Assembly: GCF_019974155.1 (NCBI RefSeq)
Contig: NZ_AP025158.1
Coordinates: 1,674,001 to 1,738,000, forward strand
DNA length: 64,000 nucleotides
Source of the DNA: Thermus thermophilus
GTDB lineage: Bacteria; Deinococcota; Deinococci; Deinococcales; Thermaceae
Direction of reading: 5' to 3'
In this document: piece after piece, positions 1 to 8,372 of the stretch
Layout of the letters: each line of letters begins with the position of its first letter
Position numbering within the stretch: the first letter of the stretch is position 1
Program-made: the position numbers and the translations under genes
The notes under the pieces: model-generated
What the model was told of the DNA's origin: nothing
The model's input: only the letters and a program-made list of their open reading frames with translations
Database searches by the model: none

Positions 1-521
1 CCCTCGTAGTGGGCCCGGATGGCCGCCCCCGTCCTCCCCCACCGGTCGCCCGCGAGGTAGAGGAGGTCCCCGGGGAGGGCCCTCCGGGGCAAGGGAGCCT
101 CCGCCAGGGCGTAGCCGGAGACGGTGAGGGCCACCTCCTCCCCCCGGTTCGTGTCCCCCCCGAGGAGGAAGGCCCCAAGCCGCTTTGCCGCCTCCGCCGC
201 CCCGCGCACGAGCTCCAGGACGAAACTCTCCTCCAGGTCCTCGGGCAGGAAGAGGCCCAAGGTGAAGCCCAAGGGCCGCCCCATCTTGGCGAGGAGGTCC
301 GAGGCCGTGGCCGCCACCCCCCGAAACCCCACCTCAAAGGGCCCCATGCCCCTTAGGGCCACCTCCCGGTAGAGGAAGCCGTCCGTCTTGAGGAGCCAGG
401 CCCTTCCCTCCACCCAAACCCCCCCGGCGTCGTCCCCCGGGGGCAGGGGGGCCTCCGGGGGGTAGCCCAGGGGGGCGAGCCTTGCGAGGAGGGCCCGTTC
501 GCCCAGGTCCTTAAGCCGCAT
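1..521 (-). CDS. thiL: Thiamine-monophosphate kinase, C-terminus cut by window edge
   Basis: ThiL phosphorylates thiamine phosphate to thiamine diphosphate, the last step of cofactor synthesis. The reverse strand from the ATG at 521 reads MRLKDLGERALLARL, then PPGDDAG (metal/ATP site), GVAATASDLLAKMGRPLGF (SDLAAMGA-like motif) and LLGGDTNRG, the order seen in the PurM/ThiL fold. About 173 N-terminal residues are present; the family is about 300-330, so the rest lies before base 1. A -10 box TAGCCT sits six bases before the ATG with no Shine-Dalgarno, so the message is probably leaderless. It diverges from the ComB-like gene, and the start codons are only 27 bases apart. Confidence 0.85.
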   Translation of the reverse strand, partial: MRLKDLGERALLARLAPLGYPPEAPLPPGDDAGGVWVEGRAWLLKTDGFLYREVALRGMGPFEVGFRGVAATASDLLAKMGRPLGFTLGLFLPEDLEESFVLELVRGAAEAAKRLGAFLLGGDTNRGEEVALTVSGYALAEAPLPRRALPGDLLYLAGDRWGRTGAAIRAHYE

Positions 522-548
522 ACGCCCAGGCTAGGGTATCATGGCGGG

Positions 549-1265
549 GTGTGCCGGGTTGACCTGTGCCTAAGGCCGGCCCGGGGTCCCCTGATCCTGG
601 TGGAGGTCCTGCCCGCGGGAAGCGTCCTCACCCGCCTTCTCGCCCTGGGGGCGCGGGAGGTCTGGGTAGCCCCGGGGCCGAAGGTAGCCCGCCTCCTGGC
701 GGAGGCCTTCCCGGAGGAAGCCCTTCTCCTCGGGGAAGTGGAGGGGTTCCCCCCGGAGGGCTTTCACGGGAGGCTCTCCCTCCTGGACCTGGAGGCCGCC
801 GAGGTCCGGGGCAGGCGGGCCGTGCTCTCGGCCCCCACCCTGAACGCGAGCCTCCTCCCGGAGGAGGGGGAAGTGTACCTCGCGAGCCTGAGGAACGCCA
901 AGGCGATCCTCGAGGCCGCCCGGGGGCTCAAGGCGCCCACCCTGCGCCCCTCGGGGGCGCCCGAGCCCCTGCTTTCGGCGGTGGTGGCCCTGGGGTTTCT
1001 GGAGCGCAAGCTCGCCCCCGAGGCCCCGCCGAGCCTTCCCGCCCTGCTCCTCAAGGCCTTCCCTGACCCCCAAGAGGCCCTCTTCCAAAGCCCTGAGGGC
1101 CAGGCCCTCCACCGCCAGGGGCGCACCGAGGAGCTGGCCTGGGCGAGCCTCATCGGGGTGGACCCCGTGGTGCCCAAACTCGCCGAGGTCCGCCGCTTCC
1201 CCAAGGAGGCCCACGGGCTTAGCCAGGACCGGTACGCCCAAAGGTTCGTCCCATGGAACGGCTGA
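549..1265 (+). CDS. ComB-like protein (2-phosphosulfolactate phosphatase family)
   Basis: 238 aa, soluble, no signal peptide. The layout fits the ComB family: an N-terminal strand, then LLALGAREVWVAPG, LLLGEVEGFPPEGFHGRLS (like the family GE.gG..p.GF.lGNSP segment), VRGRRAVLSAPTLNASL and VYLASLRNAKAI. The family's NSP and TNGT motifs are altered, so activity on 2-phosphosulfolactate is doubtful; it may be a diverged phosphatase. The start is GTG at 549, six bases after TATCAT, with no ribosome site, suggesting a leaderless mRNA. It overlaps the next gene by 13 bases, so the two are co-translated. The family call is from remembered motifs. Confidence 0.5.
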   Translation: MCRVDLCLRPARGPLILVEVLPAGSVLTRLLALGAREVWVAPGPKVARLLAEAFPEEALLLGEVEGFPPEGFHGRLSLLDLEAAEVRGRRAVLSAPTLNASLLPEEGEVYLASLRNAKAILEAARGLKAPTLRPSGAPEPLLSAVVALGFLERKLAPEAPPSLPALLLKAFPDPQEALFQSPEGQALHRQGRTEELAWASLIGVDPVVPKLAEVRRFPKEAHGLSQDRYAQRFVPWNG

Positions 1266-1957
1266 CCCTCCTCGGCCTCCCCTTAGACCCCGTGGACATG
1301 GAGGAGGCCCTAAGGCGCCTCGGGGGCTTCCTCCAGGGGGAAAGGACCCACCAGGTGGTGACCCTGAACCCCGAGATCGCCGTAAGGGCCCAGGAGGACG
1401 AGGCCCTGAGGCGGGCCGTCCTCGAGGCCGAGCTCGTCACCCCGGACGGGGTGGGGATCCTCTGGGCGGTGCGGCGCCTCCACGGCCTTTCCCTCAAGGA
1501 ACGGGTCACGGGGATTGACCTCACCCTGGCCCTCCTCAAGCGTTTTCCCGGGGTCCGGGTCTACCTCCTCGGGGGGAAGCCGGGGGTGGCCGAGGGAGCC
1601 GCCCGGGAGGTGGAGCGCCTGGGGGGCGTGGTGGTGGGGCACCACCACGGCTACTTCCAGGAGGAGGCCCCGGTGGTGGCGGCCGTCCAAAAGGCCGCCC
1701 CCGACCTCCTCCTGGTGGGCATGGGGGAGCGTCAGGAAGCCTTCATCCACCGCCACAAGGCGGTGCTCGGGGCGAGGGTGGCCATGGGGGTGGGGGGCAC
1801 CCTGGACGTCCTGGCGGGAGAGGCCAAGCGCCCCCCCCTTTGGGCCCAGAGGCTCGGCCTGGAGTGGCTTCTGCGGGTGGGCCTGGACCCGAAGCGCTGG
1901 CGGAGGGCTCCCAGGCTTTTCCGCTTCGCCCACATGGTGCTTAGAGAAGGGCGCTAA
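1253..1957 (+). CDS. tagA: WecG/TagA/CpsF family glycosyltransferase
   Basis: 234 aa, GT26 family. These enzymes transfer N-acetylmannosamine (or a related sugar) to a polyprenyl-linked acceptor during wall or surface polymer synthesis at the inner membrane face. Diagnostic segments are HQVVTLNPEIAVRAQED, the T-P-D-G-V-G-I catalytic motif at about residues 63-69, RVTGIDL, VYLLGGKPGVAEGAA, PDLLLVGMGERQEAFI and ARVAMGVGGTLDVLAGEAKRPP, with the usual C-terminal helix WLLRVGLDPKRWRR. Length matches the family. Thermus has no wall teichoic acid, so the product is probably another surface glycan; that is inference. The ATG lies inside the end of the ComB-like gene. Confidence 0.88.
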   Translation: MERLTLLGLPLDPVDMEEALRRLGGFLQGERTHQVVTLNPEIAVRAQEDEALRRAVLEAELVTPDGVGILWAVRRLHGLSLKERVTGIDLTLALLKRFPGVRVYLLGGKPGVAEGAAREVERLGGVVVGHHHGYFQEEAPVVAAVQKAAPDLLLVGMGERQEAFIHRHKAVLGARVAMGVGGTLDVLAGEAKRPPLWAQRLGLEWLLRVGLDPKRWRRAPRLFRFAHMVLREGR

Positions 1958-1966
1958 AATGGGCCC

Positions 1967-3850
1967 ATGCGCTGGATTTCCGGCCTCCTCTTCCTGGGCC
2001 TCGCCCTCGCCCAAGGCCTCGTCCTGCCCTTTGAGGGCCCCAAGGGGTACGGCCTCGCCCAGGCCTTCGCCCAGGGGCTGAAGGCCCCGCCCCCCACCCT
2101 CCTCGCCCTCCTCCTCCCCGACCTCCCTTGGCGGGGAAGCTACGAGCTCGCCGGGGGGCTTTACACCCGGGCGGGGGCCCGGCTCGCCCGGGCGGCCACG
2201 GGGGCGGACTGGGTGCTCCTTGGGCGGGAGGAAGAACGGGGCCTCAGGCTCTTCCTGGCGGACGCCCAGGGGGCTAAGGAAGCCCTCTTCCCCACCCCAG
2301 AGCTCGCCTGGCTTTGGCTCCAGGGCCAGGGCCTCGCCCCAAGGCGCTCCCCCCTCCCCGCCCCCGGCCTCCCGGAGGAAAGGCTTCGCGCCCTGGCCCA
2401 AGGGGAGGACCCCGACCCCCTCCACCAATCGGCCCTGGACCTGAAGGAGGGCCGGGGAAGCGGGCTTCTTGAGGGGCTTCTCCCCCAAAAGCTCCTTCTC
2501 CTCTGGCAGGGGAGGCTTCCCCGGGCCTACGAGGCCTTCCGGCTCCTCGCCGAGGGGAAGCGGGAGGAGGCCTTGGCCCTGGCGGAGGCCATGGGGGAGG
2601 GGGACGTGCTGGAGCGCACGGCCGCCCACCTTCTCTTCCGGGCCCTGGAGGACGAGCGCTGGAAGGCCTCGGCGAGGCGGCTTGCGGAGGCCTTTCCTGA
2701 GCTTCCCCTGGCCTGGGAGGAGGTGAGCTTCGCCGCCTTCCAGGAAGGCCAGGGAAAGGAGGCCAAGGAGGCCCTCCTCAAGGCCCTCGCCCTCCGCCCG
2801 GACTACTGGCTCTACTGGACCAACCTGGGCTGGGCCTACTACCTCACCGGGGACCTCCCCCGGGCCATCCAGGCCTCGGAGAAGGCGGTGCGGCTTCAGC
2901 CGAACGCCACCGCCTACTACAACCTGGGCCTCTTTAGGGCCATCTACGGGGACTTCCTCGGGGCCAAGGCCGCCTACGACCGGGCCCTGAGGCTGGACGA
3001 GGGGGAGGACTACCCCGAGGCCCTGAAGGACCTGGAGGAACGGGAAGAGCCCCTCGCCCTCTTCTTCCGGGCTTACCTCGCAGAGCGGACGGGCTTGGAG
3101 GCCGAGCCCCTCTACCGGGCCTTCCTCGAGGCCTACCCCAGGCACCCCGCCGCCTTCGCCGCGCGAAGGGCCCTCGCCGCTCTAGAGGCGGGGGAGCTTT
3201 CCCTGGAGGTGGAGCGCCTCACCCTGGTCCCGGGCGGCCCGGACGCGCAGCCCTTCCGCGCCGGGGAGGCCATCTTCCCCGAGGTGCGGCTGGAGGGGCG
3301 GCCCTACCTCAGGCAAGCCTCCTTGTCCACCGCCCTCTACCGGGAGGGAAGGAAGGTGGCCGAGGAGGAGAAGCCCCTAGGCTTCCCGCCCCTCACCGTG
3401 GCCCTCCTCGAGGTGGCCCCCCCGGTGGTGCCGGAGGCCCCGGGGCGGTACCGCCTCGAGGTCCGCTACGCCGAGGCCCGGGCGGTCTTGGACCTGGAGG
3501 TGGGGGCGCCGAGCCTCGCCCGCAGGCTCTTCGCCCTGGGCCTCGAGGTGCGGGACCTCTCGGGTAGGCCCCTCCTCACCCCCAAGGAGGCCCTGGGGGA
3601 GGACGGGGAGCGGCTCCTTTTGGAGCGCACCCGAGAAGCCCTGACGGAGGCCGCCCCCCTGGCCACCACCGAGCGCCTCACCCAACCCTTGGCGAAGGGC
3701 CCCGTGGCCGGGAGGAGCGTCCAGGAGGTGCTGCGCGACCCCGACCCCGAAACCCTCCGGGCCTTCTTCCAGGCCGTGCTGGAAAACCCCGAACGGCTCG
3801 CGGAGACCGACGTGGTCAACGCCTTCGTCAACTGGCTCCTGGAGCCCTAA
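1967..3850 (+). CDS. Exported TPR-repeat protein
   Basis: 627 aa. A short signal peptide is visible (MRWISGLLFLGLALAQ, cleavage likely after ALAQ). The middle, about residues 190-400, is helical with tetratricopeptide repeats; the clearest is YWTNLGWAYYLTGDLPRAIQ followed by AYYNLGLFRAIYGDFLGAKA. The C-terminal third (after about 410) reads as beta-rich and is not recognised. A periplasmic or envelope scaffold is likely, partner unknown. The start is firm: TAAAAT at 1955-1960 precedes ATG by six bases, and its TAA is also the stop codon of tagA. A 627-residue TPR protein of this kind has no family name I can assign. Confidence 0.8.
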   Translation: MRWISGLLFLGLALAQGLVLPFEGPKGYGLAQAFAQGLKAPPPTLLALLLPDLPWRGSYELAGGLYTRAGARLARAATGADWVLLGREEERGLRLFLADAQGAKEALFPTPELAWLWLQGQGLAPRRSPLPAPGLPEERLRALAQGEDPDPLHQSALDLKEGRGSGLLEGLLPQKLLLLWQGRLPRAYEAFRLLAEGKREEALALAEAMGEGDVLERTAAHLLFRALEDERWKASARRLAEAFPELPLAWEEVSFAAFQEGQGKEAKEALLKALALRPDYWLYWTNLGWAYYLTGDLPRAIQASEKAVRLQPNATAYYNLGLFRAIYGDFLGAKAAYDRALRLDEGEDYPEALKDLEEREEPLALFFRAYLAERTGLEAEPLYRAFLEAYPRHPAAFAARRALAALEAGELSLEVERLTLVPGGPDAQPFRAGEAIFPEVRLEGRPYLRQASLSTALYREGRKVAEEEKPLGFPPLTVALLEVAPPVVPEAPGRYRLEVRYAEARAVLDLEVGAPSLARRLFALGLEVRDLSGRPLLTPKEALGEDGERLLLERTREALTEAAPLATTERLTQPLAKGPVAGRSVQEVLRDPDPETLRAFFQAVLENPERLAETDVVNAFVNWLLEP

Positions 3851-3873
3851 CCTAAGGGAAGGGAGGTGGAAGC

Positions 3874-4353
3874 GTGAACCTGGAGGCCAAGAAGAAGGTG
3901 CTGCGGAGCTTCACCTACGGGCTTTACGTCCTCACCGCCAAAGACGGGGACGAGGTGGCCGCGGGGACCGTGAACTGGGTGACCCAGGCCTCCTTCCAGC
4001 CCCCCCTGGTGGCGGTGGGGCTCAAGCGGGACAGCCACCTCCACGCCCTGGTGGAGCGCACGGGGAAGCTCGCCCTCATGACCCTGGCCCACGACCAGAA
4101 AGCCATCGCCCAGGACTTCTTCAAGCCCACGGTTCGGGAAGGGGACCGGCTGAACGGCCACCCCTTTGAGCCCTCCCCCACCTTCGGCCTCCCCCTCCTC
4201 ACGGAGCTCCCCTACTGGCTGGAGGCCGAGGTGCGCCACCTCTACCCGGGCGGGGACCACAGCCTGGTGGTGGCCGAGGTGGTGGAGGCGGGGGTGCGAA
4301 GGGAGGAGAAGCCCCTGGTCATGTGGGACACGGGCTGGTTCTACGGGGGCTGA
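3874..4353 (+). CDS. Flavin reductase-like domain flavoprotein
   Basis: 159 aa, the usual length for a single flavin-reductase-like (split-barrel) domain that binds FMN. Visible motifs are SFTYGLYVLTAKDGDEVAAGTVNWVTQASF (the GvvvvT.....aGmt.s...s pattern), PPLVAVGLKRDS, and the C-terminal HSLVVAEVVEAGV strand. Such proteins reduce free flavin for partner oxygenases or act as small electron carriers; the partner is not evident. The start is GTG 3874 with a good ribosome site (GGGAGGTGG) about seven bases upstream. Confidence 0.85.
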   Translation: MNLEAKKKVLRSFTYGLYVLTAKDGDEVAAGTVNWVTQASFQPPLVAVGLKRDSHLHALVERTGKLALMTLAHDQKAIAQDFFKPTVREGDRLNGHPFEPSPTFGLPLLTELPYWLEAEVRHLYPGGDHSLVVAEVVEAGVRREEKPLVMWDTGWFYGG

Positions 4354-4377
4354 GGCCACGGCAACCCCCCTTTACCG

Positions 4378-4404
4378 GGGCGGGGGCCTAAAGCGTCCCC
4401 GCCC
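4378..4404 (+). terminator. GC-rich hairpin after the flavin reductase gene
   Basis: Perfect 8-bp stem GGGCGGGG (4378-4385) and CCCCGCCC (4397-4404) with an 11-base loop, 25 bases after the stop codon. The following bases are TAGAAAAAA rather than a T tract, so it is not a classical intrinsic terminator; it may still stall polymerase or protect the 3' end. Confidence 0.4.
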
Positions 4405-4442
4405 TAGAAAAAACGCCCCTTCGGCGCTATACTTTTAAGGAT

Positions 4443-4979
4443 ATGGACTACACGACCACCACCAGCATCAACCTGGCCCGCCTCCTGAAGGAAGGGGGAA
4501 CGGCCCGCGCCCAAGGAGTGGTCCAGGAGGCCTTCGTGGTCGGGGAGGAACGCTTCCCCTTGCAAGGGGAGGCCTCTTGGCGGGTCGCCATTTCCTCCGT
4601 GGGGGGGAACGAGTACTGGCTCTCCGGGGAGGTGGAGGGGGTGGTGCTCATGGAGTGCCGCCGCTGCCTCAAGCCCACCCCGACCCGGATCCACGCCCAC
4701 TTCCAGCACCTCCTCCACTACGAGCCTGGCCTCGAGGAGGTCGTCTTCCACGAGGAGGGCGAGGAGGAGTTCTACGCCTTCGGCCTCCCCGACCTGGACC
4801 TTCTCCCCTTCCTCACCGAGGCCTTCGTCACCGAGATGCCCTACACCGTCCTCTGCGAGGAGGGGTGCAAAGGCCTCTGCCCCGTGTGCGGGGCGGACCG
4901 CAACGTGGAGGACTGCGGCCACGAACCGGAGGCCTTCCACCCCTTCCTCGGCCTCAAGGACCTCCTTCCGGAACTCTAG
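4443..4979 (+). CDS. yceD: YceD/DUF177 family 23S rRNA accumulation protein
   Basis: 178 aa. YceD-family proteins sit upstream of rpmF in many bacteria and help 23S rRNA/50S accumulation. The sequence has the expected acidic segment ([25 protein letters not shown]) and cysteine pattern: MECRRCLKP near residue 76, then [18 protein letters not shown] and a distal C-x-H, suggesting a structural zinc site. It lies directly upstream of rpmF (60 bases), the conserved arrangement. A TATACT -10 box lies nine bases before the ATG; the intervening AAGGA is too close to be a good ribosome site. Confidence 0.88.
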   Translation: MDYTTTTSINLARLLKEGGTARAQGVVQEAFVVGEERFPLQGEASWRVAISSVGGNEYWLSGEVEGVVLMECRRCLKPTPTRIHAHFQHLLHYEPGLEEVVFHEEGEEEFYAFGLPDLDLLPFLTEAFVTEMPYTVLCEEGCKGLCPVCGADRNVEDCGHEPEAFHPFLGLKDLLPEL

Positions 4980-5038
4980 GCCTTCTGCTATACTACCTGG
5001 GGTTTAGCGGGGCTAGGCCCCCGAGTCTGGAGGAGAAG

Positions 5039-5221
5039 ATGGCGAAGCACCCTGTACCCAAGAAGAAGACCTCCAAGGCGCGCCGGGACGCCCGGCGGAG
5101 CCACCACGCCCTCACCCCCCCCACCCTGGTCCCCTGCCCCGAGTGCAAGACCATGAAGCCCCCCCACACCGTCTGCCCCGAGTGCGGCTACTACGCCGGG
5201 CGGAAGGTGTTGGAGGTCTGA
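5039..5221 (+). CDS. rpmF: 50S ribosomal protein L32
   Basis: 60 aa. Starts [20 protein letters not shown], the classic L32 N-terminus, and carries the zinc ribbon CPEC...CPEC (about residues 33-49), the four-cysteine form expected in thermophiles. The ATG has GGAGGAG six to ten bases upstream, and a TATACT box at 4989-4994 gives a normal leader of about 40 bases, so it can be transcribed separately from yceD. A strong terminator follows. Confidence 0.97.
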   Translation: MAKHPVPKKKTSKARRDARRSHHALTPPTLVPCPECKTMKPPHTVCPECGYYAGRKVLEV

Positions 5222-5313
5222 GCCTCCATGGGTTTCGCCGCACGGGATGCCCGAACGAGGACCGGAAGAGGCCTTTTTGGGGCCTCCGCCTAAGCCTTGG
5301 CGGGGCGCTTAGA

Positions 5314-5347
5314 AGGCCCCGGCCGCGGCCGGGGCCTCCGGCCTTTT
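5314..5347 (+). terminator. Rho-independent terminator of yceD-rpmF
   Basis: A perfect 24-base palindrome at 5314-5337 (arm AGGCCCCGGCCG) is followed by CTTTTT at 5343-5347. A second, smaller hairpin, GAGGCC/GGCCTC around a T-rich loop, lies just upstream near 5267-5285. Together they separate rpmF from the fab operon. Confidence 0.8.
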
Positions 5348-5364
5348 TGGGTATAGTAAAGCCC

Positions 5365-5385
5365 ATGACGGGAGGTCGGGCATGA
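5365..5385 (+). CDS. Six-codon leaderless upstream ORF coupled to fabH
   Basis: ATG at 5365 lies seven bases after the TATAGT -10 box (5352-5357) and encodes MTGGRA. Its TGA (5383-5385) overlaps the fabH ATG (5382-5384) as ATGA, and the fabH ribosome site GGGAGGT lies inside it. The geometry fits a leaderless leader peptide translationally coupled to fabH. It is too short to judge by codon use; it could equally be an accident of an ATG near the transcription start. Confidence 0.45.
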   Translation: MTGGRA

Positions 5386-6350
5386 GCGGGATCCTGGCCC
5401 TAGGGGCCTACGTCCCCGAGCGGGTCATGACCAACGCCGACTTTGAGGCCTACCTGGACACCTCGGACGAGTGGATCGTCACCCGCACCGGGATCAAGGA
5501 ACGGCGCATCGCCGCGGAGGACGAGTACACCTCGGACCTGGCCTTTAGAGCGGTGGAGGACCTCCTAAGGAGGCACCCCGGGGCCTTGGAGGGGGTGGAC
5601 GGGGTCATCGTGGCCACCAACACCCCGGACGCCCTCTTCCCCGACACCGCCGCCCTGGTGCAGGCCCGCTTCGGCCTCCAGGCCTTCGCCTACGACCTCC
5701 TCGCGGGCTGCCCCGGGTGGATCTACGCCCTGGCCCAGGCCCACGCCCTGGTGGAGGCGGGGCTTGCCCGCAAGGTGCTGGTGGTGGGGGCGGAGGCCCT
5801 TTCCAAGATCCTGGACTGGAACGACCGGGCCACCGCCGTCCTCTTCGGGGACGGGGGCGGGGCGGCCGTGGTGGGCAGGGTCAGGGAGGGGTTTGGCTTT
5901 AAGTCCTTCGTCCTAGGGGCGGACGGCACGGGGGGCAAGGAGCTCTACCACGCCTGCGTGGCCCCCCGCTTGCCCGACGGCACCTCCATGGAAAGGCGCC
6001 TCTACATGAACGGGCGGGAGGTCTTCAAGTTCGCCGTGCGGGTGATGAACACCGCCACCCTCGAGGCCATAGAGAAGGCGGGCCTCACCCCCGAGGAGAT
6101 CCGCCTCTTCGTCCCCCACCAGGCGAACCTCAGGATCATTGACGCCGCCCGGGAGCGCCTGGGCCTTCCCTGGGAAAGGGTGGCGGTGAACGTGGACCGC
6201 TACGGCAACACCTCCACGGCCTCCATCCCCTTGGCCCTAAAGGAGGCGGTGGACGAGGGGCGGATCCAAGAAGGGGACCACGTCCTTCTGGTCTCCTTCG
6301 GGGCGGGGCTCACCTGGGCCGCCGCCGTCCTCACCTGGGGGGGGGCCTGA
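5382..6350 (+). CDS. fabH: 3-oxoacyl-ACP synthase III (KAS III)
   Basis: 322 aa, full length. FabH condenses acyl-CoA with malonyl-ACP to begin fatty-acid synthesis. The triad is visible: Cys in LLAGCPGW (about residue 110), His in VPHQANLRI (about 246) and Asn in DRYGNTSTASIP (about 276). N-terminal LGAYVPERVMTNADFE and DEWIVTRTGIKERRI are typical. Because Thermus makes iso/anteiso branched acids, a preference for branched starter CoAs is likely (inference). First gene of the fab operon; it shares TGATG with fabD. Expression is probably linked to the small upstream ORF. Confidence 0.97.
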   Translation: MSGILALGAYVPERVMTNADFEAYLDTSDEWIVTRTGIKERRIAAEDEYTSDLAFRAVEDLLRRHPGALEGVDGVIVATNTPDALFPDTAALVQARFGLQAFAYDLLAGCPGWIYALAQAHALVEAGLARKVLVVGAEALSKILDWNDRATAVLFGDGGGAAVVGRVREGFGFKSFVLGADGTGGKELYHACVAPRLPDGTSMERRLYMNGREVFKFAVRVMNTATLEAIEKAGLTPEEIRLFVPHQANLRIIDAARERLGLPWERVAVNVDRYGNTSTASIPLALKEAVDEGRIQEGDHVLLVSFGAGLTWAAAVLTWGGA

Positions 6351-7267
6351 TGTACGCCGCCCTCTTCCCCGGGCAGGGCTCCCACCGGGTGGGGATGGGC
6401 AAGGCCCTCTACGAGGCCTTTCCCGCCGCCAGGGAGGTCCTGGACCGGGCCGAGGCCGCCCTACCCGGCCTCCTCAAGCTCATGTGGGAGGGCCCCGAGG
6501 AGGCCCTGACCCTCACGGAGAACCAGCAGCCCGCCCTCCTCGCCGCAGGCTACGCCGCCTACCGGGCCTTTTTGGAGGCGGGGGGAAAGCCCCCCGCCCT
6601 CGCCGCCGGGCACTCCTTAGGGGAGTGGACGGCCCACGTGGCCGCGGGCACCCTGGAGCTGGAAGACGCCCTAAGGCTCGTGCGCCTCAGGGGCAGGTAC
6701 ATGCAGGAGGCCGTCCCCTTGGGGGAAGGGGCCATGGCCGCGGTGCTGAAGCTTCCCCTGGAGGAGGTCCAAAAGGCTCTGGAGGGCCTTAAGGGGGTGG
6801 AGGTCGCCAACCTCAACGCCCCGGAGCAGACGGTGATCTCCGGGAGGAAGCAAGCGGTGGAGGAGGCCGCGGAAAGGCTCAAGGAGAGGCGGGCCCGGGT
6901 GGTCTTCCTCCCCGTCTCCGCCCCCTTCCACTCTTCCCTCATGGCCCCCGCGCGAAGGCGGCTGGCCGAGGACCTGGCCCAGGTTCCCCTGAAAAGCCCC
7001 CGCTTCCCCGTCTACTCCAACGTCACCGCGAGGCCCGAGGAGGACCCAGAGAGGATCCGGGCGCTTCTCCTGGAGCAGATCACCGCCCCGGTGCGCTGGG
7101 TGGAGATCCTAAGGGACATGGAGGCGAGGGGCGTCAAGCGCTTTTTGGAGTTCGGAAGCGGGGAGGTGCTTAAGGGCCTCGTCCTCCGCACCCTGAAGGA
7201 GGCCCAGGCCCTAAGCGTCCAGGACCCAGAAAGCCTGAGGAAAGCCCTGGAGGTGGAAGATGCGTAA
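6350..7267 (+). CDS. fabD: Malonyl-CoA:ACP transacylase
   Basis: 305 aa, the normal size. FabD loads malonyl groups onto AcpP. The nucleophile motif GHSLGEW (Ser about residue 88), [13 protein letters not shown] at the N-terminus, the Arg in [21 protein letters not shown] and the His in [11 protein letters not shown] are all present. Its ATG overlaps the fabH stop (TGATG) and its 3' end overlaps fabG by eight bases, so translation of the three genes is coupled. Confidence 0.96.
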   Translation: MYAALFPGQGSHRVGMGKALYEAFPAAREVLDRAEAALPGLLKLMWEGPEEALTLTENQQPALLAAGYAAYRAFLEAGGKPPALAAGHSLGEWTAHVAAGTLELEDALRLVRLRGRYMQEAVPLGEGAMAAVLKLPLEEVQKALEGLKGVEVANLNAPEQTVISGRKQAVEEAAERLKERRARVVFLPVSAPFHSSLMAPARRRLAEDLAQVPLKSPRFPVYSNVTARPEEDPERIRALLLEQITAPVRWVEILRDMEARGVKRFLEFGSGEVLKGLVLRTLKEAQALSVQDPESLRKALEVEDA

Positions 7268-7997
7268 GGCCCTCGTCACCGGAGCAAGCCGCGGCATCGG
7301 GCGGGCCATCGCCCTGAGGCTCGCGGAGGACGGCTTCGCCCTGGCCATCCACTACGGGAAGAACCGGGAGCAGGCGGAGGCGGTGGCCGAGGAGGCAAGG
7401 CGCCGGGGAAGCCCCCTGGTGGCGGTCCTCGGGGCGAACCTCCTGGAGGCCGAGGCGGCCACGGCCCTCGTCCACCAGGCGGCGGAGGCCTTAGGGGGCT
7501 TGGACACCCTGGTGAACAACGCCGGCATCACCCGGGACACCCTCCTCGTGCGCATGAAGGACGAGGACTGGGAGGCGGTCCTCGAGGCCAACCTCTCCGC
7601 CGTCTTCCGCACCACCCGGGAGGCGGTGAAGCTCATGATGAAGGCCCGCTTCGGCCGCATCGTGAACATCAGCAGCGTGGTGGGCCTCCTGGGCAACCCG
7701 GGCCAGGCCAACTACGTGGCCTCCAAGGCGGGGCTCATCGGCTTCACCCGGGCGGTGGCCAAGGAGTACGCCCAGCGGGGGATCACGGTGAACGCCGTGG
7801 CCCCGGGCTTCATTGAGACGGAGATGACGGAAAGGCTCCCCCAGGCGGTGAAGGAGGCCTACCTGAGGGAGATCCCCGCCGGGCGCTTCGGCCGCCCTGA
7901 GGAGGTGGCCGAGGCCGTGGCCTTCCTGGTTTCGGAGAGGGCGGGCTACATCACCGGCCAGACCCTGTGCGTGGACGGGGGGCTTACCCCCCACTGA
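7260..7997 (+). CDS. fabG: 3-oxoacyl-ACP reductase
   Basis: 245 aa short-chain dehydrogenase. The Rossmann motif [13 protein letters not shown], the NNAGITRD strand, catalytic Ser in [11 protein letters not shown], and Tyr-Lys in YVASKAG (about 150-154) are all present, and the C-terminus [14 protein letters not shown] is the FabG signature. It reduces 3-oxoacyl-ACP with NADPH in the elongation cycle. Placement between fabD and acpP supports FabG rather than a catabolic SDR. An acpP promoter lies 32 bases on. Confidence 0.96.
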   Translation: MRKALVTGASRGIGRAIALRLAEDGFALAIHYGKNREQAEAVAEEARRRGSPLVAVLGANLLEAEAATALVHQAAEALGGLDTLVNNAGITRDTLLVRMKDEDWEAVLEANLSAVFRTTREAVKLMMKARFGRIVNISSVVGLLGNPGQANYVASKAGLIGFTRAVAKEYAQRGITVNAVAPGFIETEMTERLPQAVKEAYLREIPAGRFGRPEEVAEAVAFLVSERAGYITGQTLCVDGGLTPH

Positions 7998-8029
7998 GGT
8001 CGTGCTAAAATCCCCCCGGGAGGTTTTCC

Positions 8030-8272
8030 ATGACGGAGCAGGAGATCTTTGAGAAGGTGAAGGCGGTGATCGCGGACAAGCTCCAGGTGGAGCCGGAGAA
8101 GGTGACCCTCGAGGCCCGCTTCGTTGAGGACCTGGGGGCGGACAGCCTGGACACCGTGGAGCTCATCATGGGCCTGGAGGACGAGTTCGGCCTGGAGATC
8201 TCCGACGAGGAGGCCGAGAAGATCCGCACCGTCAAGGACGCGGTGGAGTACATCAGGACCAAGCTGGGCTAG
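8030..8272 (+). CDS. acpP: Acyl carrier protein
   Basis: 80 aa, acidic. The phosphopantetheine attachment motif [10 protein letters not shown] (Ser about residue 38) is intact. Start ATG 8030 has a strong ribosome site GGGAGGT, and a TAAAAT box near 8005 allows transcription independent of fabHDG, fitting the need for abundant ACP. A terminator follows. Confidence 0.97.
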   Translation: MTEQEIFEKVKAVIADKLQVEPEKVTLEARFVEDLGADSLDTVELIMGLEDEFGLEISDEEAEKIRTVKDAVEYIRTKLG

Positions 8273-8311
8273 GGGGCCCCGGCAAGGGTACAAGGGGCTT
8301 GCGACGCGGAT

Positions 8312-8347
8312 GGGGCGCGAAGGGCGCCCCGCCTTTCCTTTTTCCCG
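8312..8347 (+). terminator. Intrinsic terminator after acpP
   Basis: Perfect 7-bp stem GGGGCGC (8312-8318)/GCGCCCC (8324-8330) with loop GAAGG, followed by a T-rich tract (GCCTTTCCTTTTT). It isolates fabF, which has its own promoter 14 bases later. Confidence 0.8.
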
Positions 8348-8372
8348 GGGCGTTCCCGGGTATACTACGCCC

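Noticed and set aside
1310-3145. 611-codon open frame on the minus strand across tagA and the TPR gene
   Set aside because: High GC removes stop codons; composition is Gly/Pro/Glu-rich without motifs, and the plus-strand genes have clear homology and overlap-type starts.
4363-4442. Riboswitch before yceD
   Set aside because: Only a simple GC hairpin and a -10 box; no conserved riboswitch core seen, and the start lies nine bases from the -10.
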